A stretch of DNA of 12,103 nucleotides, from positions 22,865-34,967 of the forward strand of contig NW_003142864.1 in assembly GCF_000003605.2 (NCBI RefSeq). Reading direction: 5' to 3'. The stretch is from Saccoglossus kowalevskii (taxonomy: Eukaryota; Hemichordata; Enteropneusta; Harrimaniidae). Positions 1 through 9,083 of the stretch are shown here, piece by piece. The translations under genes were made by a program, and so were the position numbers. Positions within the stretch are counted from its first letter, which is position 1. The number at the start of each line of letters is the position of its first letter. The notes beneath the pieces were generated by a model, which was not told the DNA's origin, made no database searches, and saw only the letters and a list, made by a program, of their open reading frames with translations.

Positions 1-1246
1 GCTATGTGGGTGCATATCACAATTGCTATGTGGGTGCATATCACAATTAATGTGTGGGTACATATCACAATTGCTATGTGGGTATATATCACAATTAATG
101 TGTGGGTGCATATCACAATTGCTATATGGGTATATATCACAATTAATGTGTGGGTGCATATCACAATTGCTATGTGGGTGCATATCGCAATTACTGTGTG
201 GGTACATATCACAATTACTGTGTGGGTGCATATCACAATTAATGTGTGGGTACATATCACAATTGCTATGTGGGTATATATCACAATTAATGTGCGGGTG
301 CATATCACAATTAATGTGTGGGTGCATATCACATGTAATGTGTGGGTGCATGTCACAATTGCTATGTGGGTATATATCACAATGTGTGGGTGCATATCAC
401 AATTAATGTGTGGGTACATATCACAATTAATGTGTGGGTATTTATCACAATTGCTGTGTGGAAATATATCACAATTGATGTGTTTGTATATATCACAATT
501 GCTGTGTGGAAATATATCACAATTGATGTGTTGGTATTTATCGCAATTGCTATGTGGGTATATATCACAATTAATGTGTGGGTATATATCACAATTAATG
601 TGTGGGTGCATATCACAATTAATGTGTGGGTACATATCACAATTAATGTGTGGGTATATATCGCAATTATTGTGTGAGTGCATATCACAATTAATGTGTG
701 GGTGCATATCACAATTAATGTGTGGGTACATATCACAATTGCTATGTGGGTATATATCACAATTAATGTGTGGGTATATATCACAATTAATGTGTGGGTG
801 CATATCACAATTAATGTGTGGGTACATATCACAATTGCTATGTGGGTATATATCACAATTGATGTGTTGGTATATATCACAATTGCTGTGTGGAAATATA
901 TCACACTTGATGTGTTGGTATTTATCACAATTGCTATGTGAGAATATATCGCAATTAATGTGTTTGTATATATCGCAATTGCTATGTGGGAATATATCGC
1001 AATTTATGTGTGTGTATATATCGCAATTGCTATGTGGGAATATATATCGCAATTGATGTGTTGGTATATATCACAATGTGTGTACATATCATAATTACTG
1101 TGTGGCTGTATATCTCAATTATTGCATGGGTGCATATCTCAATTATTGCCTGGTGCATATCTCAATTATTGCCCGGGTGAATATCTCAATTATTGCCTGG
1201 GTGCATATCGCGATTCTTAATTGCTGTGTTGGTACATATCGCAGTT
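1..1246. repeat. 24-bp minisatellite array, about 52 units, running off the left edge
   Basis: Tandem array whose commonest units share the 20-base segment TGTGGGTGCATATCACAATT plus a 4-base leader. The leader is mostly GCTA or AATG, with GATG, ACTG and GCTG forms. Units are in perfect 24-bp register from 1 to 384. One 20-bp unit (385-404) shifts phase, then register holds to 1028. A 26-bp unit lies at 1029-1054, a short unit at 1079-1096, and 23-24-bp units follow to 1215. The two bases after GGT are GC, AC or AT in most units. The last units (1097-1215) form a separate subfamily with ATCTCAATT in place of ATCACAATT, and the array fades out around 1216-1246. Because 24 is a multiple of three, several frames on both strands stay open (for example repeating WVHITI on the + strand). 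Frame-shifting indels and substitutions at all codon positions argue against coding. The left boundary is outside the window, so total size is unknown. Confidence 0.97.
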
Positions 1247-2180
1247 GCTGTTTATTTTTTCAGCAAAATGTACGAGTCAGTATACAATGAAGCGATATCA
1301 GTCACTCTGCATGATCATATGCGTGTATATCTTATGACGTGTTCCTCTTATCATTAAAAAGAACACAGTGTTTCTTAGAATGGCCCGAATCATTAATACA
1401 CGAAACACATTCATCGACTGTGACTGTAGCCCAGTGTGAGTGTGAGTGTGTGTTTCTGGAAATGCTCGTAAATACTAACAAGCATACACCATAAACTCGG
1501 TGTGAGCAATGCTATATCGTCGGTATGTGTGTTGTTATGGCAACCGTGTTGAATGTGCAACTTAATTATAATCGCATAGATTAACCTAATAACTGTACTT
1601 CACATAGTTTTTACTGTTTCCGTTACTAGTTCTGTAATGTCAGTAAAAACAAAGAATTCTGTAATAATATAGCTACACACATTCCATTCATTCGCCTTTA
1701 TTATTACATTTGTTACCTGCTGCCTGCAGGGGTGCCCAATTTTCACCGACATGTAATGTAAGAATATGTATTCATTTAACGTGCCTGTACATTTAATACA
1801 GCTCTTCGTATTTACCCAATAAAATTGGTAGTATTCGTACGCTGAAATAACAACAAACGATTGTTTGTCACGCGTTGTGAAAACAAATAGGGACAATAAA
1901 ATAAAATGTACAAAATCTCTCTTCATTTTGGAACAAAACACGCCACTAAGTATACGCTAGGATTTGTAAACAACGCCGTGTAAATATCACTATAAATTGG
2001 TTTTCAGTCTATTTTATAGTTTACTTTGAGTGACTTGTTTAGTGCCGCTTCTTTGAGAGACAGGCACTTTTAAACGAACGGTTAAAATGAGACGTGTTGT
2101 GTGAGACTACATTTTATTTTATTATGTTGTTGGTTCTATGTCGTATCGAAATAAACAATGACCTTCGAATGGTATATGTA
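1247..2180. other. Unique A+T-rich intergenic sequence, no gene recognised
   Basis: About 0.9 kb between two arrays. It holds one short GTGTGA/GT microsatellite (1434-1452). The only sizeable open frame is on the minus strand at 1600-1941 (113 codons). Its translation is tyrosine- and phenylalanine-rich with no motif, signal or family resemblance that I recognise, and nothing around it looks like a promoter, splice site pair or convincing polyadenylation context. I treat it as probably non-coding. Confidence 0.6.
1434..1452. repeat. Short GTGTGA / GT microsatellite
   Basis: Two GTGTGA hexamers followed by a short GT run, about 19 bp. It is a simple-sequence stretch with no visible function, and is alternating purine-pyrimidine over part of its length. 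Confidence 0.7.
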
Positions 2181-2336
2181 CCGTGACGTGTACGGTGATG
2201 TGTACGGGTGTACGGTGATGTGTACGGGTGTACGGTGATGTGTACGGGTGTACGGTGATGTGTACGGTGATGTGTACGGTGACGTGTACGGTGATGTGTA
2301 CGGTGACGTGTACGGGTGTACGGTGATGTGTGTAAC
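2181..2336. repeat. Composite 12-bp / 8-bp GT-rich tandem array
   Basis: Two unit types alternate irregularly: a 12-mer GGTGATGTGTAC (sometimes GGTGACGTGTAC) and an 8-mer GGGTGTAC, apparently a contracted form of it. Reading left to right with D for the 12-mer and S for the 8-mer, the order is D D S D S D S D D D D D S D, giving ten D and four S. The D-S pairs make a local 20-bp period between 2194 and 2253. The first D lacks one base and the last D ends in GTGTAAC. Seven D units carry GATGTG and three carry GACGTG, a C/T difference at a CpG. Open frames in both directions (repeating YGDV on the + strand) follow from the 12-bp period and are not evidence of a gene. Confidence 0.96.
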
Positions 2337-3277
2337 AAAGCTTCATTATTGTCCGCACTGTTACCTCTCACCAACCACATATGTGTATATGCAATTGAAA
2401 TTACCGGGTTGTATTTATAGAATAATTTCAATCTCGTCCATCACAAAATATTATTAGTGATAGTCAATATACCCTTAAAACCACAACAGCATTGTATACA
2501 TCGTATCGAATCCACATCGAGGCGGCTGTCACAATAGTGACCATAATTTTACGTCCCCAGTTTGGGTTTATTTCTTACGATAATAACACTGAGATCGATA
2601 TTAATATTACCATTGCGTCTATGTAAAATCAATGTTATTGGATATTTGTGAAATGCACGGAAACCGCGTGTTCACTGAACTGTACATGTATAACTTCACC
2701 AGGTACTCAAGGTAACACTTCTAATGGCATGACGCTAACTTAACATTAATTGATTGTAAATTACGGTAATTTAAATTCGTGTATCGATGCACTATTCAAT
2801 TCAAGTGGATTGCATGTAAATACCACATGTTGTGCAGGCACATGTGCACACCACAGCTGGATGCTATTTTTAGTTGTGGTAGAAATGGTTGCGAGGTTGG
2901 CCTTCCTCGCTTTCACACTCCCAATATAGTGACAATACTTTGAACATGACAATGGTTTATTGAAGTCTACCACCTTGAATTACAGTTTAGTCGACGCTAC
3001 ACATTGATACATTGAAGGACTTTGGAGCTATTGCAGAAACAATAATGGTGTATTAACACACACGAGCTGTTAGCTTTTCCATCTGATAAATACAATAACA
3101 TCATAACGCCAAATTAGTGTGCCATATGAAGCGTGATTTCATGAGGGCGCTATCTCTGCTTGAGGTACTGAGTCTACATCCAATGGATGGACGAGTCATG
3201 AACTGCACGTCTACATCATGCGCAGAACGATTTATCGTTAGAAGAATGACGACGTGCCGTACACATCGCATAGAAGC
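2337..3277. other. Unique intergenic sequence, no gene recognised
   Basis: About 0.94 kb without repeats that I can see. The longest open frames are about 70 codons (minus strand 2761-2973) and 62 codons (plus strand 3117-3305, running into the next array). Neither resembles a known family. A small perfect dyad, AACGAT-TT-ATCGTT, lies near 3228-3241. I see no RNA gene or transposon signature. Confidence 0.6.
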
Positions 3278-3768
3278 CACATATCGAATACAGAGTGCTG
3301 ATTAGTCGTGTGGGGCCCACATATCGAACACAGAGTGCTGTATATGTCGTTTGGGACCTACATATCGAACACAGAGTGCTGTATTAGTCGTGTGGGACCC
3401 ACATATCGAACACAGAGTGCTGTATTAGTCGTGTGGGACCCACATATCGAACACAGAGTGATGTATTAGTCGTGTGGGACCCACATATAGAACATAGAGT
3501 GCTGTATAAGTCGTGTGGGACCCACATATCGAACATAGAGTGCTGTATAAGTTGTGTGGGACCCACATATCGAACACAGAGTGCTGTATTAGTCGTGTGG
3601 GACCCACATATCGAACTCAGATTGCTGTATTAGTTGTGTGGGACCCACATATCGAACATAGAGTGCTGTATAAGTCGTGTAGAACCCACATATCAAATAC
3701 AGCGTGCTGTGTAGGTCGTGTGGGACCCACCTATCGAGCACTACGTGTTGTATTATTCTTGTGGGATA
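3278..3768. repeat. 41-bp minisatellite array, 12 units
   Basis: Units begin near 3278, 3318, 3359, 3400, 3441, 3482, 3523, 3564, 3605, 3646, 3687 and 3728. The period is 41 bp except for a 40-bp first unit. Each starts with CACATATCGAACACAGAGTG (variants GAATACAG, GAACATAG, GAACTCAG), continues through CTGTATTAGTCGTG or a close variant, and ends in TGGGACC. The junction of one unit with the next makes the 13-bp palindrome TGTGGGACCCACA. The first and last units are the most diverged, as is usual at array edges. As 41 is not a multiple of three, each strand reads all three frames in turn, and the long open frames across the array in both directions are incidental. A weak partial unit may precede it near 3260-3277. 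Confidence 0.97.
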
Positions 3769-5581
3769 CGAACACGACGCAGTGTCACGGCTATGACATT
3801 TTAGGTTGGAACGCTATACCGACAGACGAGGGGACACTTTTTGTTTCACGCTTATGCTCAATGTCATTTACAGGTAGTACTATTAATCCTAAAGTAATTG
3901 CCAGACGTGTTATTTTGCCGGAAACTGACAAATATTGCATTTCTGGTTGTTCTCGTACCATTGTGACATCGTGGCAACATGCTACGACAGGAATGCATTA
4001 ATTCTAACAAAACGAATATGGTGTTATATATGCTCAGGTGAAATACGTGTGGAGAATAATACATACGAAATGCTTGCTAATCACTACGAAACATGTTGAT
4101 GTCGTATTTTTACGAATTGAACCATAGCCATGTGACCATTGCGATGTCATGCTGACTGCTAACATATTACATATACAGTTTGGGCAGTTGATAATTTACC
4201 ATTGCTGATCTGATGACATACTACTCACATTCGTGACAAAGAAGGAAAGACTTGTTGCGTCACTTGAAACACATCATATGTATACACGTCACCATCGCGA
4301 CACAGATACTTGGATATCCGCGCAACCATTCACATGCCCATATTGTCAAAATGACCAACGTAAAAAAAGTCGCGAAAACAAAGTCTTTCGTGTGAACTGT
4401 AACATTTCGTACTGGTGATTGAGACGTTCTCAATACATCACGCCCGCGAGGCTGCTACCATCATCTCACACCGTTGCCAAGTAACGCCATTCGTCGAATA
4501 AGATAGATTAATCAAAACGAAAGGTCTAATAATTGGGATCTATCTAAGAAAAAAATCAAAAGCATTGTTGGGATTTCAAAGAAAGAGACATCAACCTGTG
4601 TCGCATCCTCTTATCATCGATTAAAGTTGCTAGGAGACGATACTCGTCTTCCATTAACTGATCTATGCATTATATTCTATGAGTTCTCTTGGGCGAAAAA
4701 GAACAGAACACTGCTATTCGTGCTACAAACAGCTATAACCGGTTGCTAGGCTACTAATATAAATTAAAATTGAAGAGATGACGGTGCTCGTGGCGTCTGT
4801 CGGTTCAGGCTTTGGATATTTGTTTGTGTAGACTCATCATTGTCGTGTAATTGCGTTCGTTTCTCGGCACACAGGAATATAATCTACATTCAAATGATAT
4901 GTTCGAAATGTTAAAATGACGTAAAACCTGTCCAGTTTGTCTGTGTTTCTCTGTTTTCTATGTATCAATTTGCAGTTTAACGTGCTACGTCTGTGAGCTT
5001 TTTCAATTCCATTCTCTTACATTGTTTTAATTAATGCAGTATTCATTGCATATGCGTTTTGGTCATTAATGCTTCGCCGCAGAATATTTTGACGAGAGAA
5101 GACGATAAGATACGAGTGTGCATTATGTCTGTGCAGGATCTAACAACACGACAGACTGATATATAAGGAATGAAATATACCAATATCTGCACATCGAATA
5201 TTACGTTACACAGTAATCTCTAAAAGTGAAACGATTTGTGTTATGCCAATTGTAAATAAACTATAACCAAACAGTTACGCTCAACTACTTAAAACGATCG
5301 TCCATCCATGGAAGAGTCTTAAGTGTGTGGTCAACAGGCGTGGACTTGTGATTATGAAAGTCATGACAATGTCCATCCACGGGAGTACATTCTCATTTTC
5401 TTTGTCTGCTTCGTGTGGACGCATGGAGCTGAGCCTTAAGTGAGATGTATCGCTTTTTGTTAGGAGCTACTCCAAATTGGCTGCCATGACAACGGGAATC
5501 AGTAAACCACATAAGTGTTCCAAAACAATAGTATAAAAATTGCTTCAATACGCAAAAATGTTTGTACGTGCGTGGGGGGTG

Positions 5582-5601
5582 TAGCCAGTGAACACTGGCT
5601 A
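5582..5601. repeat. Near-perfect 20-bp palindrome
   Basis: Arms TAGCCAGTG (5582-5590) and CACTGGCTA (5593-5601) are exact reverse complements separated by AA. The site follows a run of six G at about 5573-5578. It is more G+C-rich than its surroundings. It could bind a dimeric protein or form a small hairpin, or be chance; arms this long are expected about once per window of this size with loose spacing. Confidence 0.6.
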
Positions 5602-6185
5602 TGGAGTATACAGGAAGGTATTTCTGTCAGAACACTACAATGACACCGCGGTAGAATTCCGCGCAAGAATCATTGTAAGTACAAATGTAAACACAGAATG
5701 GGCAGTTCGTAACTACTTATATAGTGTGAAGTGTTTTTACACTCTAAACATCAATTATCTGTCAAAAACTAACTGCATGCATCAATTAATAGCAATGTTA
5801 GCCATTCGTCAAGTACGTGGTGATGATAGTCTCTGTGTTAAATCGATCACCGAGGCATTTAGTGCCACGGTATTTACGTTACACCATAGTTCCCCTGTCA
5901 GACCTTCAATTTATTAGACATTATCTATGACAAACATGTAATTATCAAGAATGTTTCCACTGAGAATTGTTGTCAACCTATAAAGAGTTGGATTGGTTAT
6001 TTAAATACATCGGACTTAAGAGTGCTGTCGGTTTTGGCCGAAATTGTACAAATATAATTTACTATCTGCATGTTTGTTATTACCGTCAGTTGGTGAGAAT
6101 CGGCGCCATTTTGTTGCATCATTAGCACAACCCGGTGTAGTACTCGTTAACACGAACTGCCTACCCACTGTTTTATTGTCAAAAT

Positions 6186-6205
6186 AAATAAATGTAGATT
6201 TATTT
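6186..6205. repeat. A+T-only inverted repeat with AATAAA on both strands
   Basis: Arms AAATAAAT and ATTTATTT are separated by GTAG. Overlapping AATAAA hexamers occur here on both strands, so in principle the site could serve convergent polyadenylation. No transcript is identified on either side and the base composition makes the pattern unremarkable. Confidence 0.35.
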
Positions 6206-7199
6206 TTGTAATGTTTACTAAAAGTTGTCAGATGTGAGTCTATTACACATGTTTAATGTACCAAGCTTTAACTTCACCAACTGTTTACTACCTACACGAA
6301 TTACCTCTTGGTCGTGAAACGTTGGCGACAAATTTATAAACCCCTTTGAAAAAATGAAATGAAACAAGATTAATTGAAAAAAACATATTTACGATGAAAT
6401 AGGACACGAGTCAATTAAATTGTATGTATTGTAGATGTGAGTTGTCATGGAAACTCATATTAATCATCAGCAACAGTTCGGTCTTATTATTTGTGATTTC
6501 AATCATCAGCATATGTTAACACAACCTCGTTATTAACATGTTTACAATGGGCATAACTACATTAATTTCAATTCGTGTGAATATAGTGCTTGTCGATATA
6601 TACAGGGTCGGGGTATACGAATAAAAGATATCTCCTCCAATCGTTTCCATGCAAGGCTGCATCCGTGGAATATGCTCCTGAAAATAATCATCGACCCCAC
6701 CCTTACCCCCACATGCACTCACACACTTGAAATATTAAACAATATTTAGTCTAGTGTACGTATTTTTAATCAGATGAAAAAAACAGTTAGATTTTGATTA
6801 ATTATATTAAACACGACATAACTCAATTTAATTTATAATTGGCTCGTCGTGTGATTCTTACTCTTCGAACCCACCATGATTATGCATTCAAACAACAGCT
6901 TAGTCTTTAATCCCCCAGAGCAAGAAGCAGGTGCTCTGAGACTAATATTGTACTTAAAGCTTTTTGAGGGCTCAGTTACCAATCAATGTAATTTTCAAGT
7001 TGGACCGATCTCATTGTATAAATTATATTAATTTACGACCAAGTTCGAAACGATTTGTCCTCTTATATAGGACAGCTGAAATATGTTGTGGTCGGCACAG
7101 TTTGAAAATATTACTCAGTATTTTGCTCATTTCGTTTTATTCAAAGTAAAGAATGGATGAGGAAATTTGTGAAAACCACTCGAATTAAAAACGTTGTTA

Positions 7200-7221
7200 A
7201 AAGACTTGTCAAATAGTCTTT
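7200..7221. repeat. Short inverted repeat just upstream of the decayed array
   Basis: Arms AAAGACT (7200-7206) and AGTCTTT (7215-7221) are perfect reverse complements with an 8-base spacer. The site lies about 10 bp before the decayed array. It may be only a chance hairpin. Confidence 0.4.
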
Positions 7222-7231
7222 CTCGTCCATG

Positions 7232-7605
7232 AATCCGGCCGTATATTTGCCAGTCAACGACTGAACCCGACTGTACAAAAGCAGTCCGACTCAGGCTGTA
7301 AGTCAGCCAGCTAGCTCGACCGTGGAAAACACTCTTGTTCATGGCTAGTCAGCTAGCACGACCGTACGAAAGCAGTCCCTTTGCTATTCGTCAACTCGAC
7401 CGTACGAAAGCAGTCCGTTTCCCAGCCAGACTTCCCAACTGTGCACCAGCAATCCGTTTGCTAGTCAGTCGACACCACCGTACTAAAACAATCCTTTTGC
7501 CAAGCATCCAATTTACTGCACTAGAGCGGTCAACCCGGTCGTAAGATTCAGGCCGTTTACCAATCGGTCAATTATATTTACTAGAAGTCAATTCCGTTTC
7601 TTGCT
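7232..7605. repeat. Decayed minisatellite, period about 39-42 bp, roughly 9 units
   Basis: Degenerate units align to CGACCGTACGAAAGCAGTCC followed by GTTTGCTAGTCAGTCAACT. The GCAGTCC element, or a recognisable variant, recurs at about 7281, 7330, 7372, 7410, 7449, 7488, 7548 and 7589. Spacings are 49, 42, 38, 39, 39, 60 and 41 bp, and a further weak unit lies at 7232-7265. The two best-preserved neighbours are at 7360-7397 and 7398-7437. Divergence is far greater than in the other arrays, so this is an older array no longer being homogenised. Open frames through it (69 codons on +, 71 on -) are shadows of the repeat. The edges are uncertain by tens of bases. Confidence 0.8.
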
Positions 7606-7976
7606 GTTAGAAACTGTTCATAGACTATCCATGACTCGACAAATTTACCTAAAATAGATGTTTTTTCACCAACTTGAAAGTGTCCGTGACGCTAGTGTAC
7701 ATGACTCGCTGGACGATAAACAAACTTTATAGTTCAATCGTGATCGATCATTGCCAATCTCTAAAGACCACCATAAAAGGGTGATCGAACTGGTCTGTTG
7801 TCGATCAATATATGTGGAACGGGAATCGATTTTGCGGTGAATATACGCAAATAGGTGAAGATGGTGTATGAATCACGAGTTCAGTAAATATACCAAACGC
7901 TCCCATAACACGTGACTTTCATAACAATACATGCACCGTGACCGTAATTCGTTATTTGTGTTTGAAACGTAGTCGT
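7606..7976. other. Unique spacer, nothing recognised
   Basis: About 370 bp between the decayed array and the hexanucleotide microsatellite. Short GATCGA-type words recur near 7741-7810 (GATCGATC, GTGATCGAAC, GTCGATCAAT), but not in a regular register. No coding potential or RNA gene is seen. Confidence 0.55.
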
Positions 7977-8032
7977 GTCGATGTTCCCGTCGATGTCGAT
8001 GTCGATGTCGATGTCGATGTCGATGTTCCCGT
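7977..8032. repeat. (CGATGT)6 microsatellite flanked by a 14-bp direct repeat
   Basis: Six perfect CGATGT hexamers occupy 7991-8026. The word GTCGATGTTCCCGT occurs at 7977-7990 and again at 8019-8032, so the run appears to have expanded inside a duplicated element or to have copied its own edge. The translation is a Val-Asp run on + and His-Arg on -, neither of which indicates a gene. Confidence 0.95.
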
Positions 8033-8053
8033 AATACAAAATTACGATACTCT

Positions 8054-8109
8054 AGGGATGGGAGTGACAGAAAGAGGGGAAGGGAAGAGTGGATGGAGGA
8101 AGGGAGGAA
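8054..8109 (+). other. Purine-rich, G-rich tract
   Basis: Of 56 bases on the + strand, 51 are purines by hand count, with several GGG and one GGGG run. G-rich but less pure sequence continues to about 8160 with GGACGGACG and GGGTAGGCAGGCG. Such strands can form triplex or G-quadruplex structures. The loops between GGG runs are mostly longer than the usual 1-7 bases, so a classic three-tetrad quadruplex is not assured. Confidence 0.7.
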
Positions 8110-8304
8110 CTCGGAGGGACGGACGCCTGGGTAGGCAGGCGCATTTGGATGGGCGAAAGATTGAGTGAATGCAAAAGAAATGTTAATCACGGTGTTATAT
8201 TATTGTATTTATATTCTTATATGTTTTGTAAAGAGTGGTCATTGATATCGCTGTACATCTTGTTCAGTATAGAGTATAACTGTGGTTTAGTGGTTTCTTT
8301 CATT

Positions 8305-8327
8305 CCATACCATGACGTTCGGTATGG
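8305..8327. repeat. Short inverted repeat
   Basis: Arms CCATACC (8305-8311) and GGTATGG (8321-8327) with a 9-base spacer. Seven-base perfect arms are expected by chance in a window of this length, so this is recorded only for completeness. Confidence 0.3.
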
Positions 8328-9066
8328 TTGTATGCTGCCATTGTTGTTCCCGCTTATAGTTTGTGTTAAGATAATATATTTATGAAATACTCGAATGCTT
8401 GGCCTAGGTATGTTACAGTCATTCTTATTTTGATTTTTACGAAGGGTCGCGAATGCCAGTCATGTCAATATGTGCAATGGTACACGGCATCTAATCTTGA
8501 ATATTGATGAGTAATTACATTCGACAGACGGTCACCATCCAGAATTGATTGCGGGATTTAAATCAAATCTAAGCAGACTTATTACTGTATTCATACACTG
8601 AATAGGTTGGTGTGCGGTCTATAATTGTACATGCCGAGTATTGAAGCAGTATTTTTGTTATTTCCAGGGTATTTCGAGTACTTGAATTAAACGATTCATT
8701 GATACAGACATATGCATTCTTGCCTCAAAGACCGCGTACGTACTGCACTGACAGGCTTTAACTAAATATGGATTAAATAGATTAAAAATAAAATTATGTG
8801 TCCTATGAAAAATATCAATTTTTACATATTTGACAAGAGGGTTGGCAAAGGGTATTTTTGTGAGCTGTAAAATGTAATCAGCTATCTTGTTCATCCGTAA
8901 TTTGTACAAAGATTTTATTTTTTGTAAGCGTATAAAGCATTTTCACATTGAATGTCTCAATTTCCAATTTTGATTCTTAAACACAAATTATCAAATATAT
9001 TATAAAAATGCAAAATGTAATTAGGAATTTGCATTATCTGTAAAGTGTAAAACCTAATTTTACGGT

Positions 9067-9083
9067 AAATGGAACTTCCATTT
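9067..9083. repeat. 17-bp perfect palindrome around a central C
   Basis: AAATGGAA and TTCCATTT flank a single C. With no spacer it cannot fold as a normal hairpin. It would suit a dimeric DNA-binding protein, or be chance in A+T-rich DNA. Confidence 0.5.

Larger units (their letters stand above)
3769..7199. other. 3.4 kb of unique A+T-rich sequence, no gene recognised
   Basis: No exon, RNA gene or intact mobile element could be supported. Open frames are short. One of 61 codons at 4233-4418 (+) contains a single Cys-Pro-Tyr-Cys pair but no second metal-binding pair. One of 109 codons at 5588-5917 (+) starts inside the palindrome at 5582-5601 and resembles nothing I know. One of 68 codons lies at 6516-6722 (-). 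TATATAAG near 5160 and AATAAA near 6183 are matches to very short signals and are expected by chance at this base composition. Small inverted repeats are listed separately. A heavily decayed transposon or unannotated non-coding RNA cannot be excluded by eye. Confidence 0.55.

Noticed and set aside
4-1056. 350-codon open frame on the + strand with WVHITI repeats
   Set aside because: It lies wholly in the 24-bp array. Another + frame and a minus frame are open over much of the same DNA, unit changes hit all codon positions, and indels at 385-404 and 1029-1054 shift phase without any sign of constraint.
1-1246. CRISPR-like array of repeats and spacers
   Set aside because: Units are head-to-tail with no unique spacers, 24-bp periods are too short, and no cas genes or prokaryotic genes occur.
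1600-1941. 113-codon minus-strand open frame outside the arrays
   Set aside because: No domain, motif or family resemblance, no flanking gene signals, and a length attainable by chance in 12 kb read in six frames.
4233-4418. Small + strand frame with a CPYC motif, possible zinc finger
   Set aside because: Only one Cys pair is present, no second Cys/His pair follows, and the frame is 61 codons long.
4630-4652. AGACGA-TAC-TCGTCT inverted repeat
   Set aside because: Six-base arms with a short spacer are expected many times per window, and nothing nearby strengthens the case.
5299-5445. Imperfect direct repeats GTCCATCC...GAGT and CTTAAGTG
   Set aside because: Only short words match, and in different spacing; no target-site duplication or element structure could be built from them.
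5588-5917. 109-codon + strand open frame
   Set aside because: No recognisable motif; the apparent start falls inside the 5582-5601 palindrome, and no promoter or splice context supports it.
6840-6880. Possible tRNA or tRNA-derived SINE because of GGTTCGAA on the minus strand
   Set aside because: The B-box does not finish with the expected CC, no pairing T-stem forms, and no A-box lies at the proper distance.
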